64,000 nucleotides of DNA from Clostridiales bacterium UBA7011. Its GTDB lineage: Bacteria; Bacillota; Clostridia; Oscillospirales; Butyricicoccaceae. The position numbers and the translations under genes are program-made. Location of the stretch: contig DJXF01000014.1 in the NCBI GenBank assembly GCA_002449635.1, positions 19,212-83,211 of the forward strand. Direction: 5' to 3'. Each line of letters starts with the position of its first letter. The first letter of the stretch is position 1. Positions 50,422 to 60,904 of the stretch are shown here, in pieces. The notes beneath the pieces are model-generated. The model did not search any database. It was not told the origin of the DNA and was given only the letters and a program-made list of their open reading frames with translations.

Positions 50422-51606
50422 ATGAATCAATATGCAATCTCCACGCCGGAGGGGAGCCGTGACCGCCTGTTTGCGGCGACCCGTCTGTTCCGGCAGAATG
50501 AGAGACGGATTCGCAGCCTGCTGGAGGCGCGCGGATATGACGAGGTCATCACGCCGTCGCTGGAATATTATGACGTATTTGTGCAGGCAGGCTCGTCCAT
50601 CGGGCAGGAGAAGATGTACAAGCTGACCGACCGCAACGGCCGCCTGCTGGTGCTGCGTCCGGATAACACGACGCCGATTGCGCGCGTCGTGACAACAAAG
50701 CTGAACAGCGATGCACTGCCGCTGCGGCTGTATTATGTGCAAAAGGTGCACCGCGCCAGCTCGTTCCACCGAGGACATTCCACGGAAGTGATGCAGGCAG
50801 GCGCGGAGCTGCTCGGCGCGCGCGGTATGATGGCGGATCTCGATATTCTGACCGCTGCATTTGAGGCGCTCGCCGCCGTCAAGGGCGAGACGTTCCGCAT
50901 TGAGCTGAGCCATGCGGCGATTTACAAGGCGCTGATTGCATCGCTGAATGTTGACGCGGAGACGGAGGAGAGCATCCGCTCCCATATCGAAAACAAATCG
51001 TATGCGGCGCTGGGCGATGTACTCGAGCCGTTCCGTGACCGCGAGGCCTACCGTGCGCTCAAGGCGATGCCGACCCTGTTCGGCGGCGGCGAAGTGCTCG
51101 AGGAGGTTGCGCGGCTGACGGACAACACTGAGGTGCTGCGCGCGGTCGCATACCTCAAGGATGTCATAGAAGCGATTTCGGAGGCCGGGTTTGGCGAAAA
51201 TGTCATGATTGACCTCGGTCTTGTGCAGGAAATCGACTATTACACGGGCATGATGTTCCGCGGATATATGGGCGGTGCGGGCGCGCCCGTGCTCGGCGGC
51301 GGGCGGTATGACAGCCTGTGCGCCAAGTTCGGCAAGGATATCCCCGCGACCGGCTTTGCAATCGACATCGACGAGCTGTCCGATTCGGTCGAACTCAAGC
51401 CGGAGAAGACGACGGAGGAACTGGTGTTTGCAGATGCAGGCAGCCTGAAAGCCGCGCTGGAATATGTCCATGCGAGCGGAAAGCTGGCCGAGCTTGCGCC
51501 GTGTGACACGATGGAAGAGGCACTTGCAGTCGCAAGAAAAAAAGGCTGCCGTGCGCTGATCTCTTTTGCGAATGGTGAGCTGACGAAAACGGAGGTGCAG
51601 GCATGA
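50422..51606 (+). CDS. hisZ: ATP phosphoribosyltransferase regulatory subunit HisZ
   Basis: 394 residues of the class II aminoacyl-tRNA synthetase-like fold, related to HisRS but without the C-terminal anticodon domain. Motifs: TPEGSRDRLFAATRLFRQNERRIRSLL, VITPSLEYYDVF, LRPDNTTPIARV, YYVQKVHRAS and GGGRYDSL (segments). It activates the short HisG encoded next to it. It begins the operon; its stop overlaps the hisG start (ATGA). Confidence 0.95.
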   Translation: MNQYAISTPEGSRDRLFAATRLFRQNERRIRSLLEARGYDEVITPSLEYYDVFVQAGSSIGQEKMYKLTDRNGRLLVLRPDNTTPIARVVTTKLNSDALPLRLYYVQKVHRASSFHRGHSTEVMQAGAELLGARGMMADLDILTAAFEALAAVKGETFRIELSHAAIYKALIASLNVDAETEESIRSHIENKSYAALGDVLEPFRDREAYRALKAMPTLFGGGEVLEEVARLTDNTEVLRAVAYLKDVIEAISEAGFGENVMIDLGLVQEIDYYTGMMFRGYMGGAGAPVLGGGRYDSLCAKFGKDIPATGFAIDIDELSDSVELKPEKTTEELVFADAGSLKAALEYVHASGKLAELAPCDTMEEALAVARKKGCRALISFANGELTKTEVQA

Positions 51607-52250
51607 CACCGGAAAATACGATTCGGATTGCTCTGACCAAGGGCAGACTGGAAAAAAAGACGCTGACACTGCTGGAACACTCCGGATACGACGTGAGTGA
51701 ACTGCGTTCCGGCTCGCGCAAGCTGATTTTCCGCCTGCCGGATTCCCATATTGAGCTGGTTCTGGCCAAAGCGGCGGATGTCATCACCTATGTCGAGCAG
51801 GGCGTGTGCGACATGGGCGTGGTCGGCAAGGACACGATCATGGAAAAGGGCGGCGCGTTTTATGAGACGCTCGACCTCGGCTTTGGCAAATGCCGCTTCT
51901 GCCTGTGCGGCAAAAAGGGCGAGGATTTTTACGCGGGCTATCACACGCGCACGATTGCCAGCAAGTATCCAGAGGTGACCCGTGCGTTTTTTTCCAAAAA
52001 GCACATGGATGTCAACATCATTAAAATTGAGGGCAGCGTAGAGCTTGCTCCGCTGCTCGGCCTGGCAGACGCGATTGTCGATATTGTGGAAACGGGCACG
52101 ACCCTGAAAGAAAACGGACTCGAGCCGTTTGAAACCGTTGCACCGATCAGCGCACGCGTCATTGTCAATCTGGCGAGCATGAAGATGAAAAAGCAGCAGA
52201 TCCAGCAGCTCACACAGCAGCTGCAGGCCGGTCTGGAGGCAGAAGCATGA
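51603..52250 (+). CDS. hisG: ATP phosphoribosyltransferase, short form
   Basis: 215 residues, the short HisG lacking the C-terminal histidine-sensing domain, hence needing HisZ. IALTKGRLEKKTLTLLEHSGYDV at the start and DAIVDIVETGTTLKENGL (PRPP loop) are clear. It makes phosphoribosyl-ATP, the first step. GGAGGTG lies upstream. Confidence 0.96.
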   Translation: MTPENTIRIALTKGRLEKKTLTLLEHSGYDVSELRSGSRKLIFRLPDSHIELVLAKAADVITYVEQGVCDMGVVGKDTIMEKGGAFYETLDLGFGKCRFCLCGKKGEDFYAGYHTRTIASKYPEVTRAFFSKKHMDVNIIKIEGSVELAPLLGLADAIVDIVETGTTLKENGLEPFETVAPISARVIVNLASMKMKKQQIQQLTQQLQAGLEAEA

Positions 52251-53539
52251 ATACATTTTTGAAAGTTATTCGCGCCGACGGCGAGACGGAACAGCGTCAG
52301 ATCGCCGAAATGAAGGCGCGCGCGGCGGAGACCGCCGCAGATATCGACCGCAGCGTCGCGGCAATCATGGAGGATGTGCGCCAAAACGGCATGGAGGCTG
52401 TCGAGCGGTATTCCCTGAAGTTTGACGGTGCGCGTCCGTATGTTGTGCCGGAGGAGCGGATACAGCAGGCGTATGACGCCTGCCCGCGCGGCCTGCGCGA
52501 TGCGCTCGAGCTGAGTGCAAAGAATATTGCAGACTATCATGAAAAGATGATGGTGAGCACGTGGGAATACCGCCGCAGTGAGGGCGCGGTACTGGGACAG
52601 ATGGTGCGCGGACTGGCGCGCGTCGGCATCTATGTGCCGGGCGGCACAGCGGCCTATCCGTCCACCGTGCTGATGAACGCGGTGACCGCAAAGGTTGCCG
52701 GTGTGGGACAGATCATTATGGTGACCCCGCCGACGGACAACCTCAGCGATGCGGTGCTCGCGGCGGCTAAAATTGCCGGTGTCGATCAGGTCATTGCCTG
52801 CGGCGGCGTGCAGGCGATTGCTGCGCTGACCTATGGCGCGGGCTTTGTTCCGGCGGTCGATAAAATCGTAGGTCCGGGCAACGCCTATGTCGCAGCCGCG
52901 AAAAAGCAGGCATTCGGCAAGGTGGACATTGATATGATCGCAGGACCGTCAGAGGTGCTTGTCATTGCAGATGACAGCGCCGATCCGGTATATGTTGCCG
53001 CCGATCTGCTGTCGCAGGCCGAGCACGACCGCATGGCATCCGCCGTCCTGCTGACGGACAGCGAGGCGCTGGCACAGCGCGTTTCGGAGGAAATGGACCG
53101 CCAGTCGGCGGATATGCCGCGGCGCGGGATTATTGAGGAATCGGTGCGCAATTACGGAATCGGACTGGTGTTTGACAATCTGGAGGATGCGTGTGTGATG
53201 GCGGATGAGGTTGCGCCAGAGCATCTGGAAATTGTGACGAGACAGCCGCGCGCACTGCTGCCGAAGCTGCACAATGCGGGTGCGATTTTCCTGGGCGCAT
53301 ACTCACCTGAGCCGCTGGGAGATTATATGGCGGGTCCGTGCCATGTGCTGCCGACGTCCGGTACGGCGCGCTTTTTCTCGCCGCTGTCCACCGACACCTT
53401 CCTGAAAAAGACGAGCATTATTGAATATTCCGAGGAAGAGCTGAACAAGGTGGCGGACGGCATCATTACGATGGCGGAGAGCGAAAAGCTGACCGCGCAT
53501 GCCAATTCCATCCGAAAGAGAAAGGAAGCCCGCTCATGA
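52247..53539 (+). CDS. hisD: Histidinol dehydrogenase
   Basis: 430 residues, NAD-dependent, converting histidinol to histidine in two oxidations. YVPGGTAAYPSTVLMNAV, KIVGPGNAYVAAAKK, AGPSEVLVIAD and the zinc-site QAEHDRMA and ApEHLEI (residue APEHLEI) segments are seen. ATGA overlap with hisG. Confidence 0.97.
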   Translation: MNTFLKVIRADGETEQRQIAEMKARAAETAADIDRSVAAIMEDVRQNGMEAVERYSLKFDGARPYVVPEERIQQAYDACPRGLRDALELSAKNIADYHEKMMVSTWEYRRSEGAVLGQMVRGLARVGIYVPGGTAAYPSTVLMNAVTAKVAGVGQIIMVTPPTDNLSDAVLAAAKIAGVDQVIACGGVQAIAALTYGAGFVPAVDKIVGPGNAYVAAAKKQAFGKVDIDMIAGPSEVLVIADDSADPVYVAADLLSQAEHDRMASAVLLTDSEALAQRVSEEMDRQSADMPRRGIIEESVRNYGIGLVFDNLEDACVMADEVAPEHLEIVTRQPRALLPKLHNAGAIFLGAYSPEPLGDYMAGPCHVLPTSGTARFFSPLSTDTFLKKTSIIEYSEEELNKVADGIITMAESEKLTAHANSIRKRKEARS

Positions 53540-54600
53540 TTACATTACCGGAAAAGCTGTCCCGCATGACACCGTACGATCCCAGCGAGGATCTTTATCA
53601 GATCAAGCTGGATGCAAATGAGAGCTACTTCTCACTGCCGGAGGATCTGCGCGATGCGATTGCGGCGAGCATTGATACCATTGATTTTAACCGCTATCCG
53701 GATCCGAGCGTAGACGGTCTGCGCCGTCTGGCGGGGCGTGAATTTCGCGCTGCACCCGGCAATATTGTCGTGGGAAACGGTTCGGACGAGCTGATTTCCT
53801 TGATTATGAACACCTTTGCCCCGCGCGGCGGAAAGGTCATGGTGCTGTCTCCGGATTTCTCCATGTATCAGTTCTATGCCGAGGTCGCGGAGCTGGAGGT
53901 CATCAATCTGCTCAAGGACGATGAGTTTATGCTGACCGAGCAGCAGGTGATTGACCGCGTACAGGCGGAGCAGCCGGATATCCTGATTTTCTCCAATCCG
54001 TGCAATCCGAGCGGACAGGGCTTCCGGCATGCGGAGGTCGTGCGCATGTGCGACGCGCTCGAGGACACGCTGGTTGTCGTGGACGAGGCCTATATGGACT
54101 TCTGGGATCAGAGCATTCTGGATGTCTCCACGGCGATGGAAAATGTTCTGGTCATGAAAACCCTGTCCAAGGCGTACGGCTGTGCCGCACTGCGCTGCGG
54201 CTTTGTCATCGGCTATGCGGATCTCATCGAGCAGCTGAACAAGACGCGCTCGCCGTATAACATCGGTTCTCTGGTACAGATGGCGGCGTCCATTGTGCTC
54301 GAGGACACCGGCTGGCAGAAGGAACAGTGCGCACAGATTGTCGCGCGCAAAGAGGAACTGGAACAGGCGTGTACACAGCTGGCAGAGCGCACGGGCGCGT
54401 TCACCGTCCTGCCGACGCACACGAACTTCGTCGTTCTGCGCACACCGCGCTGCAAAGAGCTGTTTGAAGAACTGAAAAACCGCAGCATTTGCGTCCGCTG
54501 CTTTGCGAAGTTTGACATGCTGCGCATCACGACCGGAAATGCGGAGGAAAACGCCGCTCTGCTTGCAGAACTGGCGGACATCTGCGGTGCAAAGGAGTGA
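53536..54600 (+). CDS. hisC: Histidinol-phosphate aminotransferase
   Basis: 354 residues, PLP-dependent class I/II aminotransferase fold. LDANESYFSLP, IVVGNGSDELISLIMN, FSNPCNPSGQ, VVDEAYMDF and the PLP Lys in KTLSKAYGCAALRCG are visible. It transaminates imidazole acetol phosphate. It overlaps hisD by ATGA. Confidence 0.95.
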   Translation: MITLPEKLSRMTPYDPSEDLYQIKLDANESYFSLPEDLRDAIAASIDTIDFNRYPDPSVDGLRRLAGREFRAAPGNIVVGNGSDELISLIMNTFAPRGGKVMVLSPDFSMYQFYAEVAELEVINLLKDDEFMLTEQQVIDRVQAEQPDILIFSNPCNPSGQGFRHAEVVRMCDALEDTLVVVDEAYMDFWDQSILDVSTAMENVLVMKTLSKAYGCAALRCGFVIGYADLIEQLNKTRSPYNIGSLVQMAASIVLEDTGWQKEQCAQIVARKEELEQACTQLAERTGAFTVLPTHTNFVVLRTPRCKELFEELKNRSICVRCFAKFDMLRITTGNAEENAALLAELADICGAKE

Positions 54601-54605
54601 TGACA

Positions 54606-55223
54606 ATGGGGTACATCGGAATTGTCGATTACGGCGCGGGAAATCTGATGAGTGTCTCCAAGGCGCTGGATTTTCTCGGGCTGGAAAACAGAATTGTCAC
54701 CACACCTGACGGAATGGAACAGGCATCCGGCATTATTTTGCCCGGCGTCGGCGCATTTCCCGATGCAATGCAGGCGCTGGAGGAATCCGGTCTGACGCAG
54801 TCGCTCATTCATGCGGCGAAGACCCGGCCGTTTCTCGGCATTTGTCTGGGCGCGCAGATGCTGTTTGAGCAGAGTGAGGAAATTCATCCGACGCGCGGAC
54901 TCGGCTTGCTGCCGGGGTGCGTACAGAAAATTGACACCGATCTCAAGCTGCCGCAGATCGGCTGGAACAGTCTGGAATACCGCAAAAATGACCCGCTTCT
55001 GCAGGATGTGCCGGAGGGCGCATATGTCTATTTTGTGCACACCTTCAAAATGTGTCCGGCAGAACAATCCGACCTGATTGCGACCTGTGACTACCACGAC
55101 CGCGTCACGGCGATGGTGGGACGCGGAAAGCTGTACGGCTGTCAGTTCCATCCGGAAAAAAGCGGTGAGGTCGGCATCACCATTCTGCGCAATTTCGGCA
55201 ACATGGTAGGAGGGGCAAAATGA
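54606..55223 (+). CDS. hisH: Imidazole glycerol phosphate synthase, glutaminase subunit
   Basis: 205 residues from 54606, with AAAGGAG (54591-54597) 8 bases upstream; a GTG at 54597 and ATG at 54600 are too close. IVDYGAGNLMSV, the catalytic Cys in FLGICLGAQMLFE, and the His/Glu of FHPEKSGEVG are clear. It gives ammonia to HisF. It overlaps hisA by ATGA. Confidence 0.95.
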   Translation: MGYIGIVDYGAGNLMSVSKALDFLGLENRIVTTPDGMEQASGIILPGVGAFPDAMQALEESGLTQSLIHAAKTRPFLGICLGAQMLFEQSEEIHPTRGLGLLPGCVQKIDTDLKLPQIGWNSLEYRKNDPLLQDVPEGAYVYFVHTFKMCPAEQSDLIATCDYHDRVTAMVGRGKLYGCQFHPEKSGEVGITILRNFGNMVGGAK

Positions 55224-55939
55224 GAATTTTACCTGCAATAGATCTGCACGATCAGATGTGCGTGCGTCTGGTCAAGGGCGATTACGCCACAGCGCATAAG
55301 GTCGCGGAGGATGCTGTCGAGACCGCACGCAGCTTTCTTGACGCCGGGGCGCAGCTGATTCATATGGTGGATCTTGACGGCGCGAAGGACGGCACCCATC
55401 CGAATTATCCGGTGGTGCGCCGCGTCATCGAAGAGACCGGAGCCGCTGTCGAGCTGGGCGGCGGCATTCGCACGATGGAGGATGTCGCACGCGTGCTCGA
55501 GCTGGGCGTTCAGCGCGTCATCATCGGCTCGGCAGCGGTAAAGAATCCTCTGTTTGTGCGCGAGGCATGTGAGAAATACGGCGACCGCATTGCGGTCGGC
55601 ATCGACGCGCGCGGCGGCACAGTGCGCACAGAGGGCTGGCTGAAGGACAGCGGCACAGACTACATTGCCTTTGCCCGGCAGATGGAGCGCTACGGTGTAA
55701 AGACGATTATTTTCACCGATATCGACAAGGACGGCATGCTGTCCGGTCCGAACTTTGACCAGTTGCAGGCTTTGCGCGATGCGGTTTCCTGCGGAATTGT
55801 GGCATCCGGCGGCGTGTCCACACTGGAGGACATTGTCCGGCTGCGCGATATGGGCATTGAAGAGGCCATTGCCGGCAAGGCGGTTTACACCGGTCAGCTC
55901 GATGTCAGACGAGCCATTGAACTGGCAGGGGAGGTGTGA
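55220..55939 (+). CDS. hisA: ProFAR isomerase HisA
   Basis: 239 residues, TIM barrel with ILPAIDLHDQMCVRLVKGDY at the start and the two phosphate loops VELGGGIRT and VASGGVSTLED. Catalytic Asp residues are in AIDLHD and in IFTDIDKDGM. It isomerises the aminoaldose to aminoketose. Confidence 0.96.
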   Translation: MRILPAIDLHDQMCVRLVKGDYATAHKVAEDAVETARSFLDAGAQLIHMVDLDGAKDGTHPNYPVVRRVIEETGAAVELGGGIRTMEDVARVLELGVQRVIIGSAAVKNPLFVREACEKYGDRIAVGIDARGGTVRTEGWLKDSGTDYIAFARQMERYGVKTIIFTDIDKDGMLSGPNFDQLQALRDAVSCGIVASGGVSTLEDIVRLRDMGIEEAIAGKAVYTGQLDVRRAIELAGEV

Positions 55940-55942
55940 GAC

Positions 55943-56716
<774 letters not shown>

Positions 56717-56726
56717 GGAACAAGCT

Positions 56727-57059
56727 ATGAATCTCGATCGATTTTTTCAAAAAGGTGAGCTGATTCCGGTTATCTGTCAGGATGAGCGCACCAACGAGGT
56801 GCTCATGCTGGGATATGCCAATCGTGAGGCGCTGCAGAACACCATGGATACCGGCACCGCATGGTTTTTCTCCCGCAGCCGGCAGAAGCTGTGGAACAAG
56901 GGAGAGACATCGGGCAACTTTATTTTTGTCAGCCGGATTCTGACCGATTGTGATGATGATACGCTGATTTACCGCGGTATCCCCAAGGGCCCGACCTGTC
57001 ACACGGGCAACCGCACCTGCTTCTATCAGCCCCCGATTTGGGAGAAAACAACGGAATAA
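56727..57059 (+). CDS. hisI: Phosphoribosyl-AMP cyclohydrolase
   Basis: 110 residues; single-domain HisI, with FSRSRQKLWNKGETSGN, the metal-site CDDDTLIY segment and the zinc CHTGNRTCF. It opens the adenine ring of PR-AMP. HisE is a separate gene next to it here. Confidence 0.96.
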   Translation: MNLDRFFQKGELIPVICQDERTNEVLMLGYANREALQNTMDTGTAWFFSRSRQKLWNKGETSGNFIFVSRILTDCDDDTLIYRGIPKGPTCHTGNRTCFYQPPIWEKTTE

Positions 57060-57073
57060 GAGGAGAATATACG

Positions 57074-57400
57074 ATGTCCAAAGCATTTGAAAGTATGGAA
57101 TATGTCATTCAGCAGCGCCGCGAGCAGCCGATGGAGAAATCCTATACCTGCTATCTGTTTGAGCAGGGAATGGACAAGATCCTCAAGAAGGTCGGCGAAG
57201 AAACCGCGGAGACGATCATCGCGGCAAAAAACGGCGACCGCGAAAATCTGGTCGGTGAGATCAATGACCTGTTGTATCACATCATGGTCATGATGAACGA
57301 GGCGGGCATTTCCCTCGCTGAGGTCGAAGAAGAAATGAATGCGCGTGCCGGAAAGATCGGCAATCTGAAGCAGTTTCATGTCAGCGACCACAATACATAA
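57074..57400 (+). CDS. hisE: Phosphoribosyl-ATP pyrophosphatase
   Basis: 108 residues, MazG-like four-helix protein: QPMEKSYTCYLFEQGMDKILKKVGEETAETIIAAKNGDRENLVGEINDLLYHIMVMM, read in segments, with EExxE and ExxD metal motifs. Start at 57074 has AAGAGGAG upstream; a longer frame would overlap hisI. It ends the operon. Confidence 0.94.
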   Translation: MSKAFESMEYVIQQRREQPMEKSYTCYLFEQGMDKILKKVGEETAETIIAAKNGDRENLVGEINDLLYHIMVMMNEAGISLAEVEEEMNARAGKIGNLKQFHVSDHNT

Positions 57401-57441
57401 CCTTGGGCGATGACGGCGCAGACACAGCAGCAATAAAAAAT

Positions 57442-57495
57442 AAATCCATAGCGACCGGAAAGGGCATGCACCCGAACCTTCGCTATGGATTTTTG
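57442..57495. terminator. Bidirectional terminator between hisE and malY-like gene
   Basis: A perfect 13-bp stem (AAATCCATAGCGA, 57442-57454, with 57480-57492); T-rich tails on both strands. Confidence 0.88.
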
Positions 57496-57497
57496 TT

Positions 57498-58703
57498 TTA
57501 TCGATGAAATACATACCGGTCGAGACGGTCAAAGGCTTCTTTGACACGGCTGAGCGGCAATGCGAGATTCATTCGGATTGCACACGGAGCACCGAACATG
57601 CGTCCGTCCTGCCAGCTGACGCCGACCTCCCAGCCGGCTTTTTCCAGTTCGTCGAGCGAGGTGTCATGCCTGCGGCACCATTCACTGCAGTCGAGAAACA
57701 GCATATAGGTTCCTTGCGGCTTGCTGACTGCGATACCGTCAAAGTGCTCCGCGATGTAATTGCAAGCATAGTCCACATTCTCAGTCAGAACGGAGCACAG
57801 CTCATCCACCCACTGATGTCCTTCCGGCGTATATGCGCCGATGAGCGCGTGCATGGAGAGCACGTTCATGCTGTTGTAGTGGGTGAGACCGGCCTCTTTG
57901 TCAACCCGATCCCGGAGCCAGTCGTTATAGATGATGTGATAAGAGCCGATAAGGCCGGCCAGATTGAAGGTCTTGGAGGGAGCATAAAGTGCCACGGTGC
58001 GCTGCCTTGCGTCTTCGCTGATGCTCTGCAGAGGGATATGCTTTGCCTCTCCCAGGGTTAGATCGGACCAGATCTCATCTGAAATGACATAAACGTCGTG
58101 CTTTTGGAAGAGGGCCATCATTGCCTCCAGCTCTTCCATCTCCCATACCCGCCCGCAGGGATTGTGGGGGGAGCAGAAGATGGCGGCGTGGATTTTGTTC
58201 TCTACGATCTTCTTCTCCATATCCTTAAGATCCATACGCCAGATACCGTTTTCATCGGGCGTCAGGGGGGAGTGGACGATCTCATAGCCGTTGTTTTTCA
58301 GGGTCATGGTAAAACCGATATAGGTGGGGGAGTGGACCAGCACCTTGTCACCACGGGAGCAGAGGACGCCGAGGGCGGAGATGACGCCGCCCAGAACGCC
58401 GTTTTCATAGCCGATGTGCCTGGCCTCCAGTCCGGTGACGCCGTTGCGTTCTTTCTGCCAGCGGATGATGGAGTCATAATACTCCGGCCGCGTCATAAAG
58501 TATCCAAAGGTGGGGTGGGAGGCACGCTCAAGAATGGCACGGGTCACCGACGGAGCCGTGGCAAAGTTCATATCCGCGACCCACATGGGGATGGGGTCAA
58601 AGCCCTCTTTGGGATTGGGGAAGTGCCCCGGAAGGCCCACGGCGTCCACGGCAAGGGCGTCCTTTCCCTTCCGATCCAGGATGGTGGTAAAATCGTAGGG
58701 CAT
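57498..58703 (-). CDS. MalY/PatB-type PLP aminotransferase (C-S lyase)
   Basis: 401 residues, fold type I PLP enzyme. PIPMWVADMNFATAPSV, SPHNPCGRVW, VISDEIWSDL, the PLP Lys in YAPSKTFNLAGL and GTYMLFLDCSEW are MalY/PatB signatures; these enzymes cleave cystathionine or Cys to pyruvate, ammonia and a thiol, or act as aminotransferases. Start at 58703 (MPYDFTTI). It has its own promoter (TTGCGA-18-TACAAT) and lies beyond a terminator from the his operon, in a region of different codon style. Confidence 0.88.
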   Translation of the reverse strand: MPYDFTTILDRKGKDALAVDAVGLPGHFPNPKEGFDPIPMWVADMNFATAPSVTRAILERASHPTFGYFMTRPEYYDSIIRWQKERNGVTGLEARHIGYENGVLGGVISALGVLCSRGDKVLVHSPTYIGFTMTLKNNGYEIVHSPLTPDENGIWRMDLKDMEKKIVENKIHAAIFCSPHNPCGRVWEMEELEAMMALFQKHDVYVISDEIWSDLTLGEAKHIPLQSISEDARQRTVALYAPSKTFNLAGLIGSYHIIYNDWLRDRVDKEAGLTHYNSMNVLSMHALIGAYTPEGHQWVDELCSVLTENVDYACNYIAEHFDGIAVSKPQGTYMLFLDCSEWCRRHDTSLDELEKAGWEVGVSWQDGRMFGAPCAIRMNLALPLSRVKEAFDRLDRYVFHR

Positions 58704-58754
58704 GGTTAAAGTTCCTCTCTTTCTCCCCGGTTTCAAACGGGGATCTTTGAAGCT

Positions 58755-58784
58755 ATTGTAGCACACCCTGTCCCGCTGTCGCAA
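58755..58784 (-). promoter_or_regulatory. malY-like gene promoter
   Basis: Minus-strand TTGCGA (58779-58784), 18 bases, TACAAT (58755-58760). Confidence 0.6.
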
Positions 58785-58809
58785 GTGGGGAGTGTTTTCT
58801 CTTTTGGTT

Positions 58810-58847
58810 AAAAATTGAGAACGTCAGATAGTGTCCGGCGTTCTCAA
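58810..58847 (-). terminator. Terminator of the arg operon
   Basis: TTGAGAACG (58815-58823) pairs with CGTTCTCAA (58839-58847); five T follow on the minus strand. Confidence 0.82.
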
Positions 58848-58865
58848 TATAATCTGGTTTTGTTT

Positions 58866-60029
58866 TTATTCGCTCAGGATCCCGGCCAGGATCTCGATTG
58901 CTTCCGTTAAAAGGCCCATGGGGATGTTCAGCGCCGGAAGCAGGCGGACCTTTTCTTTGGCGCTGAGGCACAGAATGCCCTTCTCAATGCCCCGGCTGAT
59001 GATTTCGGCAGCGGGTTTTGTAGGCTTGATTCCGATCATAAGCCCCATGCCGGTGACGCTCTCCACGCCTTTGGCGCCCGTAAGCCGCTCAAAGATATAA
59101 TCGCCCTTCGCCTTTACCTCATCCAGGAAGGCCTGATCCATGCGCCCGAGAATACTCAGCGCACCGGCGCTGCTGACCGGATTGCCGCCGAAAGTGGAGC
59201 CATGATCTCCGTATCCCAGGACCCCGGCAAAGGGCTCGGCCATCATTGTGGCACCCAGGGGGAGGCCGCCGCCCAATCCCTTGGCGGTGGAGACGATGTC
59301 GGGTGTGATGCCATAGTTCATATAGGCATACAGGGCTCCGGTGCGGCCGTTTCCGGTCTGTACTTCGTCCACAATCAGGGGAATGTCTCTCTCACTGGTA
59401 AAGGCGGCGAGGGCCTCCACATATTCCCGGGAAAGGGGAACAACGCCGCCCTCGCCCTGAACACATTCGATCATGACCCCGGCGATGGGTGTGGCCTCAG
59501 CCAGGGCATAAAGCTCATCGATATGCTCCGGGGTCACGGAAACAAAACCGGGTGTCAGCGGCTGAAAAAGCCTGTGAAAAGCATCCTGCCCCGTGGCGGC
59601 CAGGGTGGTCAGCGTACGCCCGTGGAAGCTGTTTTTCAGGGTCACAATGGTGCTGCAGTCAGGCCCCTTCCGATCCTGAGAGTACTTCCGGGCAATCTTG
59701 ATGGCACACTCATTGGCCTCCGCCCCGGAATTGGAGAAAAAGACCTTGCTCATGCCCGTCCTCTGACAGAGCATCTCTGCAAGGCGGGCGCAGGGCTCTG
59801 TATAATAGAGGTTTGAGGTGTGTTGCAGGGTCCCCAGCTGCCGGGTAACGGCATCCTTCCAGATGTCGTCCGCGATGCCGAAGGCAGTGACGCCGATGCC
59901 GCTGCCGAGATCGATGTACCGTTTCCCGTCAGAATCAAACACAAGAGATCCCTTACCGGAGGTCAGTTCTACCGGGAAGCGTTTATAGGTGCCGGCAACA
60001 TAGGCTTTGTCCAATTCTGTAATGCTCAT
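58866..60029 (-). CDS. argD: Acetylornithine aminotransferase
   Basis: 387 residues, class III PLP aminotransferase. IDLGSGIGVTAFG, FSNSGAEANECAIKIAR, SFHGRTLTTLAATGQ, VDEVQTGNGRTG and the PLP Lys in STAKGLGGGLPLGA are visible. It makes N-acetylornithine from the semialdehyde. It overlaps argB by ATGA; AAAGGAG lies upstream within argB. Confidence 0.95.
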   Translation of the reverse strand: MSITELDKAYVAGTYKRFPVELTSGKGSLVFDSDGKRYIDLGSGIGVTAFGIADDIWKDAVTRQLGTLQHTSNLYYTEPCARLAEMLCQRTGMSKVFFSNSGAEANECAIKIARKYSQDRKGPDCSTIVTLKNSFHGRTLTTLAATGQDAFHRLFQPLTPGFVSVTPEHIDELYALAEATPIAGVMIECVQGEGGVVPLSREYVEALAAFTSERDIPLIVDEVQTGNGRTGALYAYMNYGITPDIVSTAKGLGGGLPLGATMMAEPFAGVLGYGDHGSTFGGNPVSSAGALSILGRMDQAFLDEVKAKGDYIFERLTGAKGVESVTGMGLMIGIKPTKPAAEIISRGIEKGILCLSAKEKVRLLPALNIPMGLLTEAIEILAGILSE

Positions 60030-60892
60030 AGAGAATCTCCTTTCACCAGGGTTCCCGCGCCTTCATCGGTGAGCAGCTCCATCAGGATTGCGTGGGGAAC
60101 GCGGCCATCCATAATGACGACCTGTTCCACGCCCTCGTGAATGGCCTCCACGCAGCACTCCACCTTGGGGATCATGCCGCCGGAGATTATACCCTCCTCC
60201 CGCAGCGTGCCTGCCTGGGCAATTGTAATTTCCGGAAGAAGGGAAGCGGGATCCTCCCGGTCCCGCAGGATCCCGGCAATATCCGTCATCAGGATCATTC
60301 GCTTGCTCTTCAATGCCCCGGCAATGTGAGCGGCTGCGGTGTCGCCGTTGATATTGTAGGTGTTGCCGTCCCTGTCACAGCCGATGGTGGAAATGACGGG
60401 TATATAGCCCCGGTCCAGAAGGTCCAGCACCGGAGTGATGTTGATGCGGGTTACCTCACCGACGTAGCCCAGCTTCGGATCCTTCATTTTCGCCTCAATC
60501 AGTCTCCCGTCCATACCGGAGATGCCGATGGCGCGTCCACCCTTGGCCTCCAGGAGGTTTACCAGGGTCTTGTTGACCTTACCGGCAAGAACCATCTGAA
60601 CGATGTCCACTGTTTCACTATCAGTGACCCGCAGACCGCCGATAAACTCCGGCTTTTTGCCTAGGCGGTCCATGAGATCATTGATCTCGGGCCCGCCGCC
60701 GTGAACCAGGACGATCTTTACGCCTATGAGCCAGAGAAGGACGATATCCTCCATGACCTGCTCCTTCAGAGCAGGGTCAATCATGGCGTTTCCGCCGTAT
60801 TTTACTACGACGATGCGACCGGTATACCGTTTGATGTAGGGGAGAGCCTGGGTCAACACCCTGGCCCGTTCCGCGTTGCTGAATTCCCGCAT
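60026..60892 (-). CDS. argB: Acetylglutamate kinase
   Basis: 288 residues, amino-acid-kinase fold: VVKYGGNAMIDPALK, LVHGGGPEINDLM, RAIGISGMDGRLIEA and GGMIPKVECCVEAIHEGV. It phosphorylates N-acetylglutamate; the N-terminal helix typical of arginine-sensitive enzymes (FSNAERARVLTQALPYIKRY) is present, so feedback inhibition is likely. GAGGAGG lies upstream of the ATG. Confidence 0.96.
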   Translation of the reverse strand: MREFSNAERARVLTQALPYIKRYTGRIVVVKYGGNAMIDPALKEQVMEDIVLLWLIGVKIVLVHGGGPEINDLMDRLGKKPEFIGGLRVTDSETVDIVQMVLAGKVNKTLVNLLEAKGGRAIGISGMDGRLIEAKMKDPKLGYVGEVTRINITPVLDLLDRGYIPVISTIGCDRDGNTYNINGDTAAAHIAGALKSKRMILMTDIAGILRDREDPASLLPEITIAQAGTLREEGIISGGMIPKVECCVEAIHEGVEQVVIMDGRVPHAILMELLTDEGAGTLVKGDSL

Positions 60893-60904
60893 AGTGCAGC
60901 CTCC